A stretch of 64,000 nt of DNA from Bifidobacterium moraviense (GTDB lineage: Bacteria > Actinomycetota > Actinomycetes > Actinomycetales > Bifidobacteriaceae), in the NCBI RefSeq assembly GCF_012932365.1, contig NZ_JAAIIH010000001.1:496001-560000 (forward strand). Reading direction: 5' to 3'. Numbering within the stretch: the stretch's first letter is position 1; each line of letters begins with the position of its first letter. The position numbers and the translations under genes were made by a program. Below are positions 1 through 7,598 of the stretch, piece by piece. The notes beneath the pieces were generated by a model. The model searched no databases. It worked only from the letters and a program-made list of their open reading frames with translations, and was not told the DNA's origin.

Positions 1-1286
1 GTTCCGTATCCGATCCACTTGGTCGTCGTCAGCTCCTCGAGCCCCATGGGCCCGCGCGCGTGCATCTTCTGCGTGGAGATGCCGAGCTCCGCGCCCAGCC
101 CGAACATGCCGCCGTCGGTGAAGCGCGTCGAGGCGTTCACCATCACCACCGCCGAGTCGATGCGCCGGGTGAACTCCTCGATGGCGGAGTAGTCCTCGGC
201 GAGGATCGCCTCGGTGTGCCCGGTGGAGTGGGCGTTGATGTGGCCGATGGCCTCGTCGAGCGACCCCACGAGCTTCACGCCCATCCTGAGCGCCAGATAC
301 TCGGTGTCCCAGTCGTCGGCGTCGGCATGCTCCAGCGCCCCCTCGCCGACGGGCACCGGGCCGAGGATCGCGTACGCCTCCTCGTCGGCGCGCAGCGTGA
401 CGCCCTTCGCGTACAGCGCCTCGGCGACGACCGGCAGGAACGCGGCCGCCACGTCACGGTGCACCAGCAGCTTCTCCGCCGCGTTGCACACGCCCACGCG
501 CTGCGTCTTGGCGTTGACGACGATCGGCACGACCTTGGCGAGGTCCGCGGTGCGGTCCACGTAGATGTGCACGTTGCCGGCGCCCGTCTCGATGACCGGC
601 ACCTTGGAGTTGCGCACCACGGCCTGGATGAGGCCGGCGCCGCCGCGCGGCACCAGCAGGTCGATGTGCCCGCGCGCCTCCATCATCGCCGTGGCGCCGT
701 CGCGCCCGAACTCGTCCACGGAGGCCACGAGCGCCGGGTCGAAGCCCCGCGCGGCCAGCGTCTCGCCCACGATCCGCAGCGTCGCGGCGTTGGTCCGCTC
801 GGCGGCGTGCCCGCCGCGCAGCAGCACGGCGTTGCCGGACTTGAGGCACAGCGCGGCCACGTCGACGGTGACGTTGGGACGCGCCTCGTAGATCATGCCG
901 ATCACGCCGATGGGCACGCGCACCTGGTTGAGGCGCATGCCGTTGGGCATGTTGCGCCCGCGCACCATCTCGCCCACGGGGTCGGGCAGCGCGGCCACGT
1001 CGCGCACGCCCCGCGCGGTGGCCTCGATGCGCCCCGCGTCGAAGCGCAGGCGGTCGAGCTTGCCCCGGTCCATGCCGGACGCCTCGGCCTCCTCCATGTC
1101 GAGCGCGTTGGCGCGTTCGATCTCGCCGGCCCGCGCGGTCAGGGCGTCGGCCAGGGCCAGCAGCAGGGCGTTCTTGGTCTGCCCGTCGGCCTGCGCCAGC
1201 GCCGTCTGCGCCGCCGACGCGGCGTCGGCGCGGCCGCACACCGCCCGGAACGTCTCGGGATCGAGCGCGTCGCTCGTCTGACTCAT
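1..1286 (-). CDS. proA: gamma-glutamyl phosphate reductase, 3' end cut by window
   Basis: Second step of proline synthesis: NADPH reduction of gamma-glutamyl phosphate to glutamate semialdehyde in the cytosol. Read on the minus strand the protein begins [16 protein letters not shown] and stays open to base 1 (about 428 residues visible), so only the C-terminal end is missing. Recognisable family stretches are [41 protein letters not shown] and [17 protein letters not shown], the last holding the catalytic Cys of the aldehyde dehydrogenase fold. The ATG at 1286 is preceded by an AAGGGGG ribosome site. It is divergent from the transporter at 1481. No proB is visible here. The identification is firm. 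Confidence 0.95.
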   Translation of the reverse strand, partial: MSQTSDALDPETFRAVCGRADAASAAQTALAQADGQTKNALLLALADALTARAGEIERANALDMEEAEASGMDRGKLDRLRFDAGRIEATARGVRDVAALPDPVGEMVRGRNMPNGMRLNQVRVPIGVIGMIYEARPNVTVDVAALCLKSGNAVLLRGGHAAERTNAATLRIVGETLAARGFDPALVASVDEFGRDGATAMMEARGHIDLLVPRGGAGLIQAVVRNSKVPVIETGAGNVHIYVDRTADLAKVVPIVVNAKTQRVGVCNAAEKLLVHRDVAAAFLPVVAEALYAKGVTLRADEEAYAILGPVPVGEGALEHADADDWDTEYLALRMGVKLVGSLDEAIGHINAHSTGHTEAILAEDYSAIEEFTRRIDSAVVMVNASTRFTDGGMFGLGAELGISTQKMHARGPMGLEELTTTKWIGYG

Positions 1287-1480
1287 GGCCGCCCCCTTAC
1301 CGGGAAATGAAACAACTTGACTCGATGATAGCCGCACCCGTGCAAATCGATGGCAACGCGGTCCGTTCCCCGGCGCGGGGCGCTAGAGTGTCTGATGGCC
1401 CGTCGCCGTGCCGCGACGGGTGCGGGCGCGCAGACGCCTCGCAACGACAACCGATACGACGCAGTAGAGAAGGAACGATC

Positions 1481-2356
1481 GTGACACAGCACACCGCCCA
1501 GCAGCCATCAGTGAACGCGCTCACCCCGGCGCAGGTCGAGGAGGCCGTGGACGCCGCGGCGGAGAAGAAGGTGCGCACCCCGCTGCTGCGGCTGGTGGTC
1601 TCCGCCATGTTCGCCGGCGCGTTCATCGGGTTCGGCGCCCTGTTCTTCATCGTGGTGACGTCCGATTCTACGCTGTCGTTCGCCGCGGCCAAGCTGCTCG
1701 GAGGCCTCGCGTTCTGCCTGGGCCTGGTGCTGGTGCTGTGCTGCGGATCCGAGCTGTTCACCGGCAACTCGCTCATGGTCTCCGGCGTGGCCGAGCATCG
1801 CATCGGGTTCGGCGAGATGCTCGTCAACTGGCTCGTGGTGTGGCTGGGCAACCTCGCCGGCGCGCTGATCGCCGTGTTCCTGGTCTCCATGGCGGGCATC
1901 CTCGACCTCAACTCCGGCGCCGCCGGCACCACCGCCATCGCGGTGGCCGCCGCCAAGATCGCGCCCGGCTGGTGGACGCTGTTCTTCCGCGGCATCCTGT
2001 GCAACATCTTCGTGTGCCTGGCGGTGCGCATCGGCTTCGCGGCCCGCTCCGTGGCGGACAAGGTGGTGGGCATCCTGCTGCCGATCAGCGCGTTCGTGGC
2101 CTGCGGCTTCGAGCACTGCGTGGCGAACATGTTCTTCCTGCCGATGGGCTTCGTGGCCAGGCTGTCCGGCTACGCGCTGCCGTCCTCCGGCGCCGACCCG
2201 TCCGTGGTGGGCGTGCCGGGCATCCTGTACAACCTGTCCGCGGCCACGCTGGGCAACATCGTGGGCGGCGCGATCTTCGTGGGGCTCGCCTACTGGTTCG
2301 TGCAGGGGCATCACGCCGACCGCGGCATCTTCGGCAGGTCGGCGGACGCCGACTGA
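1481..2356 (+). CDS. formate/nitrite transporter family protein (FNT)
   Basis: Integral membrane channel of the FocA/NirC family, 291 residues, which normally moves formate or nitrite. The sequence shows about six hydrophobic segments and family signatures: CCGSELFTGNSLM in the first half and GFEHCVANMFFLPMG in the second, which contain the two pore-lining half-helices. The GTG at 1481 is chosen because AGAAGGA lies just upstream. The open frame runs further 5' but that part has no membrane character. Bifidobacteria make formate through pyruvate formate-lyase, so formate export is the likely role (inference). The gene is monocistronic and followed by a strong hairpin. Confidence 0.9.
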   Translation: MTQHTAQQPSVNALTPAQVEEAVDAAAEKKVRTPLLRLVVSAMFAGAFIGFGALFFIVVTSDSTLSFAAAKLLGGLAFCLGLVLVLCCGSELFTGNSLMVSGVAEHRIGFGEMLVNWLVVWLGNLAGALIAVFLVSMAGILDLNSGAAGTTAIAVAAAKIAPGWWTLFFRGILCNIFVCLAVRIGFAARSVADKVVGILLPISAFVACGFEHCVANMFFLPMGFVARLSGYALPSSGADPSVVGVPGILYNLSAATLGNIVGGAIFVGLAYWFVQGHHADRGIFGRSADAD

Positions 2357-2415
2357 TCCGGCCGTCGCGCGTCGCAGCCGCGCGAGGCAGCTGCGCGACA
2401 TGCCGCACATTATGG

Positions 2416-2448
2416 AATGGGTCCGGCCTTTCGTAGGCCGGACCCATT
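2416..2448 (+). terminator. hairpin terminator after FNT gene
   Basis: Perfect 13-bp stem with arms AATGGGTCCGGCC and GGCCGGACCCATT around a 7-nt loop, followed by a weakly T-rich ATTGTTG. It lies 60 bp after the transporter stop and before thrC. Confidence 0.8.
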
Positions 2449-2511
2449 ATTGTTGAAGGGCCGGTCTCATTTCGGTTCCGACGGCAGATTCCCAGACCAA
2501 AGGACGCATCC

Positions 2512-3999
2512 GTGACGACTTTCCACAGCACGCGCAGCACCACCGACTCCCTCACCGCGAAGCAGGCCATCCGCAAGGGCATCGCCGACGACGGCGGCCT
2601 GTTCGTCTCCGACTCGCTGGGCGAGACCCACGTCGATCTGGCCAACATCGCCTCCAAGAGCTATCAGGAGATCGCCCTCGACGTCCTGTCCGCGCTGCTG
2701 CCGGACTACTCCGCCGACGAGCTGAAGGCCTGCATCGCCGAGGCGTACGGCGACCAGTGGGCCGATCCGGCCATCACGCCGCTCAAGCCGCTGGGCGACG
2801 ACTTCGTGCTCGAGCTGTTCAACGGCCCGACCTCCGCGTTCAAGGACGTGGCCCTGCAGATCCTGCCGCGCTTCATGGCGCGCACCACACCGGCCGGGGG
2901 CGAGACGGACGAGCGGATCATGATCCTCACCGCCACCTCCGGCGATACCGGCAAGGCCGCGCTGGCCGGATTCGCCGACGCGCCGGGCACCGGCATCACC
3001 GTGTTCTACCCGGAGGGCAAGGTCAGCGAGGTCCAGCAGCTGCAGATGACCACGCAGACCGGCGCCAACGTGCAGGTGGCCGCCGTGAAGGGCAACTTCG
3101 ACGACGCGCAGTCCGCCGTCAAGCGCATCTTCGGCGACCGCGACTTCGCCGCGAAGCTCGCCTCCGACTCGCATGTGACGCTCTCGTCCGCCAACTCCAT
3201 CAACGTGGGCCGCCTCGTGCCACAGGTCGTCTACTACTTCTCCGCGTACGCGCAGCTGCTGCAGCAGCAGATCATCAACACCGGCGACGAGGTGGAGTTC
3301 GTGGTGCCCACCGGCAACTTCGGCGACGTGCTCGCCGGCTACTACGCGAAGCTGCTGGGCCTGCCCGTCAAGCATCTCATCGTCGCCTCGGACAGGAACA
3401 ACGTGCTGTTCGACTTCCTGACGACCGGCTCGTACAACCGCAACCGTCCGTTCTTCCAGACGATCAGCCCGTCGATGGACATCCTGATCTCGTCGAACCT
3501 GGAGCGCATGCTGTACTACTTCGCCGAGAAGGACACGCGCCTGATCGCCATGCTCATGAACGACCTGAAGAACTACGGCTGCTACGAGATCCCCGAGGAG
3601 ATGCTCGCCAAGATCCGTCGCGTGTTCGGCTGCGGCTGGGCCGACGAGGATCAGGTGCGCGAGGCGATCGCTGACTGCTGGAAGCGCAACCGCTACGTCA
3701 TCGACCCGCACACCGCGTGCGGCTACTTCGTGATGCGGCAGATCCCCGCCGATCCGCTCACGCCGCGCGTGCTGCTGTCCACCGCGAGCCCCTACAAGTT
3801 CCCGCGCGTGGTCAACGAGGCGCTCGGCTTCGACGCGTCCGGCACCGACTTCGCCTGCATGGACGAGCTGGCCGCGCAGACCGGCACCAAGGCTCCGGCT
3901 GCGCTGCGCGGGCTGGAAAGCGCGCCCGTGCGCTTCCATGACGTCGTGGACATCGACGGCATGGAGGCGTTCGTCGACCGCGCCGCACAGGCGCTGTGA
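2512..3999 (+). CDS. thrC: threonine synthase
   Basis: PLP enzyme converting O-phosphohomoserine to threonine, 495 residues, the length of the longer (class II) threonine synthases. The N-terminal family start RKGIADDGGLFV and the PLP-lysine motif LFNGPTSAFKDVALQ are present, followed by TATSGDTGKAAL (phosphate-binding loop) and VPTGNFGDVLAGYYA. The GTG start at 2512 has AAAGGA 7 nt upstream. It is a single gene between two hairpins, with no hom or thrB beside it. Firm call. Confidence 0.96.
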   Translation: MTTFHSTRSTTDSLTAKQAIRKGIADDGGLFVSDSLGETHVDLANIASKSYQEIALDVLSALLPDYSADELKACIAEAYGDQWADPAITPLKPLGDDFVLELFNGPTSAFKDVALQILPRFMARTTPAGGETDERIMILTATSGDTGKAALAGFADAPGTGITVFYPEGKVSEVQQLQMTTQTGANVQVAAVKGNFDDAQSAVKRIFGDRDFAAKLASDSHVTLSSANSINVGRLVPQVVYYFSAYAQLLQQQIINTGDEVEFVVPTGNFGDVLAGYYAKLLGLPVKHLIVASDRNNVLFDFLTTGSYNRNRPFFQTISPSMDILISSNLERMLYYFAEKDTRLIAMLMNDLKNYGCYEIPEEMLAKIRRVFGCGWADEDQVREAIADCWKRNRYVIDPHTACGYFVMRQIPADPLTPRVLLSTASPYKFPRVVNEALGFDASGTDFACMDELAAQTGTKAPAALRGLESAPVRFHDVVDIDGMEAFVDRAAQAL

Positions 4000-4035
4000 C
4001 GCGCGGGCGTCCGTTCCGCCCGCCCCTACCGCTTC

Positions 4036-4072
4036 CGTTCGCCCCGCAGGGTCCCTCCCCGCGGGGCGAACG
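4036..4072 (+). terminator. hairpin after thrC
   Basis: Arms CGTTCGCCCCGC and GCGGGGCGAACG form a perfect 12-bp stem with a 13-nt loop, about 37 bp after the thrC stop. There is no clear T-tract, so its efficiency is uncertain. Confidence 0.65.
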
Positions 4073-4183
4073 CGTATGCGCCCGAACGTTCACGTCCCGT
4101 TTCCCGACACGTCATCCGCACCGCATCACACGGCCGTAACGTCGGTTCCTACAATGAAAAACGACGAACGAAAGGGATTCGAC

Positions 4184-4804
4184 ATGTCCGAGAACACCGT
4201 AACGCTGCGGGTCACCGAACCCGATGACTATCCGACCCTGAAGACCTGGCTCAACGACTACGCCGTCGCCGACGGCTTCCGCGCCTCCACGGACATCCTG
4301 CCCGACGACGAGGCGGAACGGCTGCTGCACGAACGCAGCGACAGGGACGACGAGCACCAGTTCGGCCGCACCGTGATCGGCCCGCGAGGCCTCGTCATCG
4401 GTCACGTCAGCGCTTCCGGCTGCACGGATCCCGACCGCAGCGCCGTGCTCGGCGTGCTCATCGGACCGTACTTCCAGGACCACGGCTACGGCAGCGCCGC
4501 GCTGAGGCTCGCGATCCAGCTGGCCGCGTCCCAGCTCGGGGCCGTGACCGTCACCGTCAAGGTGTGGGCGTTCAACCTCAGGGCCCGCCACATGTGCGAG
4601 TCGCTCGGCTTCGCGGAGACAGGCCGCCGCAACGACGTGGTGGAGCGCGACGGGCGTCGCTACGACGAGGTGATCTACTCGGCGCCCACGGCGGCGCTGA
4701 CCGCGCGCATCAGTCAGGAGGAGCAGGACCGCGAGCGCGGCGAAGCGCTGGAGCTCCAGCGCTTCGAGGTGTCGCGCGCCGCCGAGCACGTGGCCGTGCT
4801 GTAA
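4184..4804 (+). CDS. GNAT family N-acetyltransferase
   Basis: 206 residues with a GNAT acetyltransferase fold: the acetyl-CoA loop is seen as VLIGPYFQDHGYGSAALRLA (about residues 90-110), followed by VKVWAFNLRARHMCESLGF, the usual beta5-alpha4 segment in which the protein recognises the neighbour residue after the R/Q-x-x-G-x-G/A pyrophosphate loop. It is related in layout to RimJ/RimL-type enzymes, but the substrate cannot be told. The ATG at 4184 is picked because AAAGGGA lies 7 nt upstream; a longer frame exists but lacks a site. A charged, coiled tail (EEQDRERGEALELQ) follows the catalytic domain. It converges with the dehydrogenase gene 15 bp away without an obvious terminator between. 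Confidence 0.85.
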   Translation: MSENTVTLRVTEPDDYPTLKTWLNDYAVADGFRASTDILPDDEAERLLHERSDRDDEHQFGRTVIGPRGLVIGHVSASGCTDPDRSAVLGVLIGPYFQDHGYGSAALRLAIQLAASQLGAVTVTVKVWAFNLRARHMCESLGFAETGRRNDVVERDGRRYDEVIYSAPTAALTARISQEEQDRERGEALELQRFEVSRAAEHVAVL

Positions 4805-4819
4805 CGCGCGTCGAGGCCG

Positions 4820-5824
4820 TCACACGAGGCGCGTGCGGTACTCCCCCGTCTCGGTCACGGCCTTGATGCCTTCGACGGAGTGGTCGACCATGGACGTGAC
4901 GGCCGCATCCGTGTAGAACGCCATGTGCTGGGTCATCACCACGTTGGGGAACTGGCGCAGGTAGGCGATGCCGCGGTTGGTGAGGATGTCGGTGCGGCGG
5001 TCGCGGTGGATGAGCTCCTCCTCGGTCTCCACGGTGTCGAGGCCGAGCCCGCCGATCTTCTTGGCCTCGATGTTGTCGATCAGGGCCTCGAGGTCCATGA
5101 GCTCGCCGCGGGCGCAGTTGATGAGCACCACGCCGTCCTTCATGCGCGCGATGGTGTCGCGGTTGATGATGTGCACGTTGGCGTGCGGGCCTTCGGTGAT
5201 GAGCGGCATGTGCAGGGTGATGAGGTCGGATTCGGCGTACAGCGTGTCGATGTCGACGTATTCGGCCGTCTTGGCGACCTCGGGGTTCGGGTACGGATCG
5301 TACGCGAGGATGCGGCAGCCGAAGCCGGTGAGGATCCGGATGACCGTGCGGCCGATGCGCCCGGTGCCCATCACGCCGATGGTGAGGTTGCGCATCTCGC
5401 GGCCCTGCAGTCCTTCGAGGGAGAAGTCGTACACCTGGCCGCGCCACAGGGCCGGCTTGTAGTTGCGCAACACGAGCAGCATGAACATGACGGTGTATTC
5501 GGCCACGCCGTTGGGCGCGTAGTCGGCGTTGAGGATGGCCATGCCGAGCCGCCTGGCCGCGTCCATGTCGATGTGGTTCACGCCGATGGTGCGCGTGGCG
5601 GCCACGTCCACGCCCATGCCGTGCAGCGTCTCCAGCAGGTTCGCGTCGAGCTGGCTGTGGCCCAGCACGCTCACGCCGGCGGCCCCTCGCGCGAGTTCCG
5701 CGTTGGCGGCGGTCAGCGGCTCGGCGTGCAGCTCCACCGCCGCGCCCGTGCGTTCGGAGGCCGCGGCGAAGTCGGCGCGCTCGTCTTCCCTTACGTCAAA
5801 AGCAGCGATCTTCATGCCGTCCAT
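4820..5824 (-). CDS. D-2-hydroxyacid dehydrogenase (D-lactate dehydrogenase/VanH-like)
   Basis: NAD-dependent D-isomer 2-hydroxyacid dehydrogenase, 334 residues. The dinucleotide-binding loop is GVMGTGRIGRTVIRI (about 150-165), followed by the acidic YDP that selects NAD. The catalytic Arg is in VLINCARGELMD, with Glu in LGLDTVETEEE and His in VMTQHMAFYTD. The size and motifs fit the D-lactate or D-2-hydroxyisocaproate dehydrogenase subgroup. Bifidobacteria mainly make L-lactate, so the substrate could be another 2-oxoacid (inference). The ATG at 5824 has GGGGGAG 6 nt upstream; the ATG three codons in (5815) is an alternative. The promoter side holds a 17-bp tandem repeat. Confidence 0.88.
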   Translation of the reverse strand: MDGMKIAAFDVREDERADFAAASERTGAAVELHAEPLTAANAELARGAAGVSVLGHSQLDANLLETLHGMGVDVAATRTIGVNHIDMDAARRLGMAILNADYAPNGVAEYTVMFMLLVLRNYKPALWRGQVYDFSLEGLQGREMRNLTIGVMGTGRIGRTVIRILTGFGCRILAYDPYPNPEVAKTAEYVDIDTLYAESDLITLHMPLITEGPHANVHIINRDTIARMKDGVVLINCARGELMDLEALIDNIEAKKIGGLGLDTVETEEELIHRDRRTDILTNRGIAYLRQFPNVVMTQHMAFYTDAAVTSMVDHSVEGIKAVTETGEYRTRLV

Positions 5825-5834
5825 CCTATGCTCC

Positions 5835-5878
5835 CCCGTGCTCCTGTCTCACCCGTGCTCCTGTCTTACCCATGCTCC
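5835..5878. repeat. 17-bp tandem repeat, 2.6 copies
   Basis: Two units CCCGTGCTCCTGTCTCA/TA at 5835-5851 and 5852-5868, plus a partial CCCATGCTCC. It sits immediately upstream of the dehydrogenase start and downstream of the GntR gene (both minus strand). Confidence 0.8.
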
Positions 5879-5948
5879 GCCCGGACGCACGGCCTGCCCA
5901 TTCCCGATCGACCGGTTCCATTCGTTCCAACCTGCGCCAGCGCGGGAG

Positions 5949-6335
5949 CTACGGGCGCTGCTGGTACGCGTCGTATCGGGCCTCGAGCATGGAGAGCAGA
6001 TCGAGCAGGGGGATGCCCGCGGCACTGGCGTCGGCGCAGGCCCTGTCGAGCGAGGCGTCGACGCGCGCGATCAGCTGACGACGCAGACGTTCGTCTCCGT
6101 GCTCGGCCACGAAGGTGCCCTTGCCCTGCACGTTCTCGACGACGCCCTCGTCGGCCAGTTCGCCGTACGCGCGGGTGACGGTGAGCACGGAGATGCGCAG
6201 CTCCTTGGCGAGCCTGCGCAGGGACGGCAGGGCCTGTCCCGGCTTGAGTTCGCCGGCGAGGACGGCCTCGCGGATCTGGCGCTTGATCTGCCCGTAGATC
6301 GGCTGTCCGGACGTCGATGAGACGGTCAGTTTCAC
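5949..6335 (-). CDS. GntR family transcriptional regulator (YtrA-like)
   Basis: Short DNA-binding repressor, 128 residues. Residues about 8-75 are the GntR winged helix: QPIYGQIKRQIREAVLAG, then LPSLRRLAKELRISVLTVTRAY (recognition helix) and the wing ENVQGKGTFV. Only about 50 helical residues follow, with no effector domain, as in the YtrA subfamily. Such proteins usually control ABC transporter operons, but none adjoins, so the target is unknown. The GTG at 6335 is chosen for the site GGAAAGGAG 5 nt upstream. An open frame continues far upstream but reads through the repeat array at 6.5-6.76 kb and is not coding. Confidence 0.88.
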   Translation of the reverse strand: MKLTVSSTSGQPIYGQIKRQIREAVLAGELKPGQALPSLRRLAKELRISVLTVTRAYGELADEGVVENVQGKGTFVAEHGDERLRRQLIARVDASLDRACADASAAGIPLLDLLSMLEARYDAYQQRP

Positions 6336-6494
6336 CGCGGCTCCTTTCCGATGCGCCGCCATGCGACATGGCGGCGGCCGAGGCGGTACCGTTTTGCTGT
6401 CATATATAACAGTATGATATCCGATGGTAGCTGTGCAAGTCATGGACATAACAGTTGCCGCCCCGTCATTCCTGGCGATGCCGTCCCGCTCCCC

Positions 6495-6758
6495 CGTCAT
6501 CCTGAAGGATGACGCCGTCTCTTCCTCGTCGTCCTGATCGTCCTGAGCGGCGCCGCCCCCTTCCCTGTCGTCCTGAGCGACGCCCCTCCCAGTCATCCTG
6601 AGCGGCGCCCCTCCCCGTCTCCCTGATCGTCCTGAGCGTCCTGAGCGGCGCCCCTCCCCGTCATCCTGAGCGGAGGCGCAGCCGGAGTCGAAGGATCTTT
6701 GAACGCACTGCATGGTGTCAAGGATCCTTCGACTCCGCTGCGCTTCGCTCAGGATGAC
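6495..6758. repeat. degenerate direct repeats and a long inverted repeat in a 500-bp gap
   Basis: The gap 6336-6836 holds no gene. It has a hairpin CGTCATCC-TGAA-GGATGACG (6495-6514), several degenerate copies of GTCATCCTGAGCGGCGCCCC between 6525 and 6670, and an imperfect inverted repeat of about 38 bp whose arms are 6660-6697 and 6721-6758, with arm cores GAGTCGAAGGATC and GATCCTTCGACTC. Frames reading through it give serine/arginine-rich nonsense protein. REP-like intergenic element is the best description. Confidence 0.8.
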
Positions 6759-6836
6759 CACAAGCAAGACCACGCTTCGCTCGGGATGGCAAACAGAGCC
6801 ACGCGGACGCCCGGAACGGCGGAAAGACCGGGAGAA

Positions 6837-7541
6837 CTACAGCGTGCGCGGGGCCTCGGCGAAGTCGAAAAGCACGCCGTCGGCCTCGTCGCAGATCTCG
6901 GCCCAGTCGCAGTCGGACGAATCGTCGTGCATGGCCCACACGCGCATCCCCACGGACTTGGCGGAGCGGATGCCGATCAGGATGTCCTCGAACACCGTGC
7001 AGTCCTCCGGCCGCACGCCCAGACGCGACGCGGCGAGCAGGTAGACGTCCGGCCGGTCCTTGCCCACGTCGTTGGCGTCGTCCACGCTCACGATCGCGTC
7101 GAACAGGTCGAAGATGCCCACGTGCTTCATGGCCGGCTCCCTGAGCGAGGGCGGCAGCGAGGTCGCCACGGCGAGCCTGGCGCCGGTGGCCCTGAGATGC
7201 TCCAGATACTCGCGCGCGTGCGGCTTGGCCTCGACCATGGTGCCGTACGCCTCGCGGGCCATGTCGTCCCACTCGGCCATGAGCTGCTCGGGCGTGTCCG
7301 TGAGGTCGAAGCGCGCGATCGTGTATTCGGCGATCTGCCGGAACTGCATGGAGCCGACCTTGAGCACGTAGTCGTCCGGCACGTCGATGCCGCGCTTGGC
7401 GAGGGAGTCGACGTCGATCTGGTCCCACACGCCCATGGAGTCGAGCAGTGTGCCGTCGAGGTCGAAGATGGCGGCCCTGCCGGCGTTGGCGGCGGCATCG
7501 GCCGTGGAATCATCTGCGGAATCGTTCGCGAAGTCGGTCAC
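6837..7541 (-). CDS. HAD superfamily hydrolase, beta-phosphoglucomutase-like subgroup
   Basis: 234-residue phosphatase or phosphomutase of the haloacid dehalogenase fold. Motif I is AIFDLDGTLLDSMGVWD (catalytic Asp pair), motif II VATSLPPS, motif III Lys in VGKDRPDVYLLAASRLG, motif IV FEDILIGIRSAKSVGM. A helical cap lies between motifs I and II. These features fit the DhaK-independent sugar-phosphate phosphatase/beta-PGM type; the substrate is not predictable. The GTG at 7541 is used because AAAGGA lies just upstream. The N-terminal 20 residues (DSADDSTADAAAN) are acidic and low complexity. Monocistronic, upstream of the 6.5 kb repeats. Confidence 0.85.
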   Translation of the reverse strand: MTDFANDSADDSTADAAANAGRAAIFDLDGTLLDSMGVWDQIDVDSLAKRGIDVPDDYVLKVGSMQFRQIAEYTIARFDLTDTPEQLMAEWDDMAREAYGTMVEAKPHAREYLEHLRATGARLAVATSLPPSLREPAMKHVGIFDLFDAIVSVDDANDVGKDRPDVYLLAASRLGVRPEDCTVFEDILIGIRSAKSVGMRVWAMHDDSSDCDWAEICDEADGVLFDFAEAPRTL

Positions 7542-7598
7542 GATGGATCCTTTCGTTCGGGTCGGTGCGGTCTGTTCCGATCGCACGGCGGATGCGGG

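Noticed and set aside
6336-6773. Open extension of the GntR gene
   Set aside because: It reads through the 6.5-6.76 kb repeats, has no ribosome site at its far start and gives low-complexity S/R/D protein.
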